38,244 nt of DNA from Cyanobacteria bacterium QS_8_64_29 (GTDB lineage: Bacteria; Cyanobacteriota; Cyanobacteriia; Cyanobacteriales; Rubidibacteraceae): NCBI GenBank assembly GCA_003022125.1, contig PXQH01000065.1, forward strand, positions 1 to 38,244, given 5' to 3'. The position numbers and the translations under genes were made by a program. Shown here piece by piece: positions 33,255 through 38,244 of this stretch; position 1 is the stretch's first letter; the number at the start of each line of letters is the position of its first letter. Under the pieces are notes generated by a model. The model ran no database searches, was not told the DNA's origin, and saw only the letters and a program-made list of their open reading frames with translations.

Positions 33255-33350
33255 CTAGCCGCCTTCGGCAAAGCTGGCCATGACAATAGCCGACAGGAGC
33301 AAACCGGGGCTCAGCAGCAACACCAGTAGGAACAATTCGTTGGGCGTCAT
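33255..33350 (-). CDS. 31-residue single-helix membrane protein
   Basis: The minus strand encodes MTPNELFLLVLLLSPGLLLS followed by AIVMASFAEGG, 31 residues with one strongly hydrophobic helix (about residues 6-25) and a small polar tail. A purine-rich GGGGAAGGA sits immediately before the ATG at 33350. The size and layout are like the low-molecular-mass subunits of cyanobacterial photosystems or cytochrome b6f, but I do not recognise it as PsbX, PetM, PetN, PsbN or PsaM. It is 30 nt after the CP12-like gene on the same strand. Because tiny hydrophobic frames occur by chance, reality is likely but not certain. Confidence 0.55.
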   Translation of the reverse strand: MTPNELFLLVLLLSPGLLLSAIVMASFAEGG

Positions 33351-33380
33351 TCCTTCCCCTGCCAGTTGTGCGGCACTGCC

Positions 33381-33662
33381 TCAAACGTCGTACATGCGGC
33401 ACTGGTCAGCGGACGGATTCCGCTCGCAATATTCTTCTAGCACCGTTTGCTGGCCTTGCGCCGCCCGCCGGTCTGCGATTGCGGCCAGGAGCTCCTCCAC
33501 CGTGTCCCAGGCATAGGCGCTCTCGGCCGAGGTTTGGCCTTGCTCCTGCGAGACCTCGCGGGCCCAGGCCAGTGCCTCCTGTGCAACTTGATGGATGTAG
33601 GTGGGATCGGCTTTGCCGCTTTTGACGTCTTGGATTTTTTGCGGGTCGAACGATTGGGCCAT
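33381..33662 (-). CDS. cp12: CP12-family regulatory protein with only the C-terminal cysteine pair
   Basis: CP12 is a small intrinsically disordered protein that ties GAPDH and phosphoribulokinase together in the dark. The 93-residue product keeps the core AWDTVEEL (51-58) and the C-terminal EYCERNPSADQCRMYDV, with Cys79 and Cys88 forming the redox pair that docks to GAPDH. The N-terminal pair is lost: the usual ETC and SxEC positions are Ser38 and Ser48. This matches what has been described as CP12 variants with only the C-terminal pair (CP12-C). It would bind GAPDH but have altered contact with phosphoribulokinase. The ATG at 33662 gives a longer N-terminus than usual. It sits between the 31-residue peptide and the IMPase-family gene. 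Confidence 0.82.
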   Translation of the reverse strand: MAQSFDPQKIQDVKSGKADPTYIHQVAQEALAWAREVSQEQGQTSAESAYAWDTVEELLAAIADRRAAQGQQTVLEEYCERNPSADQCRMYDV

Positions 33663-33739
33663 GGTGGGTATTGCCTCGAGCTAGCTTAGGTGACCGACCG
33701 AGCCGCTTGAGCGCTCGGATCGGGGGTATTCTTCTATTT

Positions 33740-34525
33740 CTATTGTATCGGCGCGAGCGTCCCTGCCACCTGAGCGGCGAGCTGGCGGCTGCTGGCAGCA
33801 ACTGTCGTATCGCCCGCTGCCAGCGTTAGCGGGTTGCCCTGCCAGTCAGCAATGTAGCCGCCTGCCTCCTGCACCACCGGCACCAGCGCGCAGAAATCGT
33901 AAGGGGCCAGATCCCGCTCGATGACCCAGTCGATTTGCCCCAGGGCTAGCAGGCCGTAAGCGTAGCAATCGCCTTCATAGCGCACCAAGCCAGCGCGCGA
34001 TCGCAGCTGGGCCAACCTAGCCTGTTCGCGCTCGCTCAGCAGCTCGGGGAGGCTGCTAAAGCCCACCGTTTGGGCCAGGGGGCGCTCGGCCCGCACGCCA
34101 ATGGTGCGACCGTTGAAAAAGCTGCCCCGGCCGGCAATGCCCAACCAGCGCTCTTGCAGGATGGGCTGGTCGATGGCGCCCACAACGGGTTGGCCGCGGT
34201 GCAGCAGCGCAATCAGCGTGCCGAACAGCGGCTGGCCGGCGATAAAAGCACGCGTGCCGTCGATGGGATCGAGCACCCAGACGAATTCGGCCTCGGGCGC
34301 GTGGCGGCCGTACTCCTCCCCCACAATGCCGTGGTGCGGGTAGCGCGCGGCGATCGCGGCGCGCAGCGCGGCCTCCACTTGCCGGTCCGCTTGGGTTACG
34401 GGCGTGCGGTCGGCTTTCTCGCTTGCAGCGGCTAGGTTGCGAAAGTAGCGCTGCAAAATGGGTCCAGCAGTGTCGGCTAGCTCGCCGGTAAACTGGGCCA
34501 GTTCATTGGCAGGGAGAATTGTCAT
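33740..34525 (-). CDS. IMPase-family phosphatase, probable histidinol-phosphatase
   Basis: The 261-residue product belongs to the Mg-dependent, Li-sensitive inositol monophosphatase superfamily. Metal-binding motifs are GIVGEEYG (first Glu), WVLDPIDGTRAFIAGQPLFG (the DPIDGT motif) and LAPYDFCALVPVVQEAGGYI (second Asp site). The DPIDGTRAFIAG sequence is typical of bacterial IMPase-type histidinol-phosphatases (HisN), the penultimate step of histidine synthesis; inositol monophosphatases usually read DPLDGTxNF. I start at the ATG at 34525 (MTILPANELAQF), which matches family N-termini; the frame continues open upstream into the divergent tocopherol cyclase gene without meaning. It is followed by the CP12 gene. 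Confidence 0.88.
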   Translation of the reverse strand: MTILPANELAQFTGELADTAGPILQRYFRNLAAASEKADRTPVTQADRQVEAALRAAIAARYPHHGIVGEEYGRHAPEAEFVWVLDPIDGTRAFIAGQPLFGTLIALLHRGQPVVGAIDQPILQERWLGIAGRGSFFNGRTIGVRAERPLAQTVGFSSLPELLSEREQARLAQLRSRAGLVRYEGDCYAYGLLALGQIDWVIERDLAPYDFCALVPVVQEAGGYIADWQGNPLTLAAGDTTVAASSRQLAAQVAGTLAPIQ

Positions 34526-34603
34526 GGCGGGACCTCGCGCCGGCTGGGTCCATGCTCGCGGCTGCCGGTCCGCCCGACAAGCCCCAGCCCAATGGCAAAC
34601 TGA

Positions 34604-35698
<1,095 letters not shown>

Positions 35699-35708
35699 TT
35701 CGACCCCT

Positions 35709-36928
35709 CTAGCCCAGCTCGTCAAAGATCTGGAACATGGGCAGATACATCGACAGCAAGATGACGCCCACCATGCCGGCAACCAGCACCATCATGATGG
35801 GATCGATGACGCTGGTGAGCGCTTTGACAGACTGCTCGACCTCGCTTTCGTAGAAATCGGCGACTTTCATCATCATGGCGTCCAGCTCGCCGGTTTCTTC
35901 CCCAATGGCGATCATTTGAATGGCCAGTCGGGGAAAGATGTTCTCGCGCTGCAGCGCCCGGTTGACCATACCCCCTGCTGGATCTCCTGCTTGGAGCGGG
36001 CCGTGGCGTTGGCAATAACCTGGTTGCCCGAGGTCTCGCCCACAATGTCCAGCGCCGTCAGGATGGGCACCCCCGAGCGGGTGAGCGTGCCGAAAACGCG
36101 CGAAAAGCGCGCGACCGCATTTTTGACGTTGAGCTCGCCCAACAGCGGCAGCTTGAGCATGAGGCGATCGATTTGCACGCGCCCGTTGGGGGTTTGGTAG
36201 TACTGCCGGAACGCCACCACCGTGGCGATGGCCGCCCCCAGCGGAAAGACGATCACCCAGCTGCGCAGCGTGACGCTAATGGCGAGCATGAGCTGGGTTA
36301 GCATGGGCAGCTCCACGCCCAAACCCTGGAAGATCTCGGCGAACATGGGAATTAAAAAGATCGTCATGCCGAAGAACACCAGGACGGCAAATACCCCCAC
36401 TGTGACCGGGTAGGCCATGGCCGATTTGATTTGGCCTTGCAGCCGCGCCACTTCCTCCAGCAACCGCGCCAGCCGATCCAGCACCTCATCCAGGACGCCG
36501 CCCACCTCGCCGGCCTCGACCATGCTGATGTAGAGGCGATCGAAGCACGCCGGGTGCTTGCGCATGGCCTCCGAGAGGCTAGTGCCCTGCTGCACGTCGG
36601 CACTAATGGCGATCAGCGCTTTTTTGAGCTTGGGGTTGCTGGTTTCTTCGGCCAGCACGCTCAGGCATCGCACGATGCCCACCCCCGCATTCACCATGGC
36701 GGCGAACTGGCGCGAAAAGACTGCCTTGTCTTTGACCCCAACGGTGGCCAGGCGCTCTTGCAGCTGGCTCAGGTCCCAACTCGCCCCGCCGCCCGTGCGG
36801 CGGGCGCGCCCGATGGTGGGGTACTGGTTTTGCAGCGATTGGCGCGCTCGCTCGGCAGAATCCGCCCTGACGGTCTCGGTGCGGATGTTGCCGGCGTGAT
36901 CGCGAACGCGGACTTCAAAGGTGGGCAT
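35709..36928 (-). pseudogene. pilC: pilC (type IV pilus inner-membrane platform protein), frameshifted
   Basis: PilC is the inner-membrane platform around which the pilus motors PilB and PilT act. The first frame (36928 down to about 35975) gives VFSRQFAAMVNAGVGIVRCL, LYISMVEAGEVGGVLDEVLD and VFGTLTRSGVPILTALDIVG, typical GspF/PilC repeats, then runs into nonsense after KQEIQQG. The second frame resumes at MVNRALQRENIFPRLAIQMI and reads IGEETGELDAMMMKVADFYE to LSMYLPMFQIFDELG, ending at 35709. One extra G in the run of five G on the coding strand (35971-35975) would restore a continuous 406-residue protein. This is either a sequencing error or a true loss of function; the start ATG at 36928 is family-like. 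Confidence 0.92.
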
Positions 36929-36960
36929 GGCTCAAGGCGCTCCCGGCTGGCCGCGATAGC

Positions 36961-37907
36961 TCAGCGCCGGGCTGAGGCCGGTTGCGCCGCGCTGCCCTCG
37001 CCCGTCAGGCGCAGCAGCTCGTCCGGCTTGCTGCTGTTGGTTTGCGCCTCCTCCAGCGAGATGGCGCCGCTGTTGACGTGGCGGGCCAGCGACTGCTCCA
37101 TGGTCTGCATGCCCAGTTTGAGCTCAGTTTGGATGGCGGAGTAAATCTGGGCCGTTTTGCCCTCGCGGATGAGGTTGGCGATCTCGGGAGTCACCACCAT
37201 GATTTCTTGGGCCAAGGCGCGGCCGAATTCGTTGGGTCCCGGGTTTTGCTTGCGCGGCAGGCACTGGCTGAAGACGGCGTTGAGCGAGCCTGAGAGCTGG
37301 GCGCGGATTTGGGCCTGCTGCTCGGCAGGGAAGACATCCACCATGCGATCGACCGTGCCGGCCGCCGAGCTGGTGTGGAGCGTGCCCAAGACTAAGTGCC
37401 CGGTCTCGGCGGCCGAGACCGCCAGCGAGATTGTCTCCAAATCGCGCAGCTCGCCCACCAGGATAATGTCGGGATCCTCGTGCAGCGCAGCCCGGAGGGC
37501 GTTGCCAAAGCTTTGGGTGTCCTCGCCTTTCTGCCGCTGGTGGAACAGGCTTTGGCGGTTGGTGAACACGTACTCGATGGAGTCTTCCAACGTCAGGATG
37601 TGCTCGGCACGGTGGCGGTTGATGGCATCTAGGATGGCCGCGAGGGTGGTGGTTTTGCCCGAACCGGTCTGGCCGGTCACCAGCACCAGACCGCGCGGCT
37701 TGCTAGCCATCTCCCAGACAACCTCGGGCAGCCCCAACTGCTCGAAGCTGGGAATTTTAGACGATAGCGCCCGCAGCGTTGCCGCGTGGCAGCCGCGCTC
37801 CTTGTAAACGTTGACCCGAAAGCGGGCCAACCCCTTGACCCCGTAGGAGCAATCGAGCTCCCAGTGCTGCTCCAGCTGCTTGCGCTGGGCGTTGTTGAGC
37901 ATGCTAA
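36961..37907 (-). pseudogene. pilT: pilT (pilus retraction ATPase), 5' end interrupted by an IS element
   Basis: PilT hexamers power retraction of type IV pili. The surviving part starts around LSMLNNAQRKQLEQHWELDC and keeps the core ATPase: LVLVTGQTGSGKTTTLAAIL (Walker A), ILTLEDSIEYVF (Asp box), HEDPDIILVGELRDLETISL (Walker B), TGHLVLGTLHTSSAAGTVDR (His box) and EIANLIREGKTAQIYSAIQT. The N-terminal PAS-like domain, about 90 or more residues expected before SMLNN, is missing. Upstream the frame enters the IS5-type element. The only native start left would be the ATG at 37902. With the N-terminal domain gone, function is unlikely. It lies 32 nt upstream of pilC on the same strand; pilB would be expected upstream, beyond the insertion. 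Confidence 0.9.
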
Positions 37908-37950
37908 GAGCGCCTAACAAAACTGGTATAGATAGGGGTAGAGAGCTCCG

Positions 37951-37982
37951 ATCTGTGCCATGGCTAATCTGTGCCATGGCTA
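37951..37982. repeat. 16-bp perfect tandem duplication at the transposase start
   Basis: ATCTGTGCCATGGCTA occurs twice in direct succession (37951-37966 and 37967-37982). Each copy carries an ATG. The first is followed in frame by a stop after seven codons, while the second starts the transposase, so the duplication adds a tiny upstream frame. It may be a recent slippage event. Confidence 0.85.
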
Positions 37983-38244
37983 AGCCGCTCGTGCCTGACG
38001 AACTCTGGGCCGAGATTGAACCGCTGCTGCCGCCCGAACCGCCCAAGCATCGGGGCGGTCGCCCCCGGATCTCCGACCGAGCCGCGCTCACGGGCATCAT
38101 CTTCGTGCTCGCATCCCCTGGGAAATGCTGCCCCAGGAAATGGGCTGCGGCTCAGGCATGAGCTGCTGGCGTCGGCTGCAAGAGTGGCACCAAGCCGGCG
38201 TCTGGTCGCAGCTGATGCAACGGCTGCAGCAACGCCTCAGTGAC
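37976..38244 (+). pseudogene. IS5-family transposase, frameshifted and cut by the window edge
   Basis: The first frame reads MAKPLVPDELWAEIEPLLPP, KHRGGRPRISDRAALTGIIF then VL, which is the N-terminal DUF4096 region of IS5-family transposases. It then shifts. From 38113 a second frame continues the same protein as IPWEMLPQEMGCGSGMSCWR and RLQEWHQAGVWSQLMQRLQQ to the window edge. Compared with the family consensus, about seven bases are missing between the VL and IPW codons (38110-38113). Many IS5-family elements use programmed frameshifting, but here conserved codons appear lost, so I favour a deletion. Downstream catalytic residues lie outside the window. Confidence 0.75.

Larger units (their letters stand above)
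37908..38244 (+). mobile_element. IS5-family insertion sequence, left end, truncated by window edge
   Basis: The element begins just after CTAA (37904-37907), a match to the YTAR target preference known for IS5, at the exact point where pilT homology stops. Its left end reads GAGCGCCTAACAAAACTGG. A transposase gene starts at 37976. The right end and target duplication are outside the window, so the boundaries and completeness cannot be checked. Confidence 0.75.

Overview
The window comes from a GC-rich cyanobacterium. The octamer GCGATCGC (HIP1), typical of many cyanobacterial genomes, recurs throughout. The gene set is diagnostic: CruF and CruG (myxoxanthophyll synthesis), tocopherol cyclase, a CP12-family Calvin-cycle regulator, a PAM68-like photosystem II assembly protein, Ycf46, Ycf35, DUF760 and a TIGR02450-type Trp-rich protein. 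The species cannot be named from the sequence. Coding density is high, many neighbours overlap by 4 to 52 nt, and both strands are used.

Layout. 1-755: the leader-distal end of a CRISPR array (11 repeats, 10 spacers) with no cas gene in view. 756-2008: a scar where a transposase remnant sits between two divergent genes (MOSC protein, short-chain dehydrogenase), both missing their 5' ends. 2146-5105, plus strand: methyltransferase, HAD protein, tRNA-Ala(CGC), pseudouridine synthase, RodZ-like HTH membrane protein. 5102-10572, minus strand: malQ, two tandem SLC45/GPH-type sugar transporters and gpsA. 10684-13609, plus: Nudix hydrolase, then an RHH protein, Ycf46 (AAA ATPase) and Ycf35. 13704-17301, minus: GNAT protein, ruvX, rpsO, pam68, aroF, ending at a strong terminator. 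17540-27055: cruF-cruG, rnhA, dnaX, a GT2 that looks like the glucolipid synthase MgdA, a desaturase/SDR fusion, a dihydroorotase homologue without its metal ligands, and a lone ABC permease.

27170-33201, plus: ftsH, hsp20, an archaeo-eukaryotic release-factor-like (baeRF) protein, a 44-residue zinc ribbon, a rhomboid, a Trp-rich protein, scpB and DUF760. The first part resembles a proteostasis and stress island. 33255-34525, minus: a 31-residue membrane peptide, a CP12 variant with only the C-terminal cysteine pair, and a histidinol-phosphatase/IMPase-family enzyme. 34628-35698: tocopherol cyclase. 35709-38244: the type IV pilus genes pilC (one-base frameshift in a homopolymer) and pilT (5' end removed by an IS5-type element that runs off the window), so the pilus motor appears to be decaying here.

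The most interesting points are the baeRF/Hsp20/zinc-ribbon cluster beside ftsH, the RHH-Ycf46-Ycf35 cluster with paired hairpins, the dihydroorotase homologue, the desaturase-dehydrogenase fusion, the CP12 variant, and the two independent lesions in the pilus locus. All calls are from reading the sequence; no database search was run.
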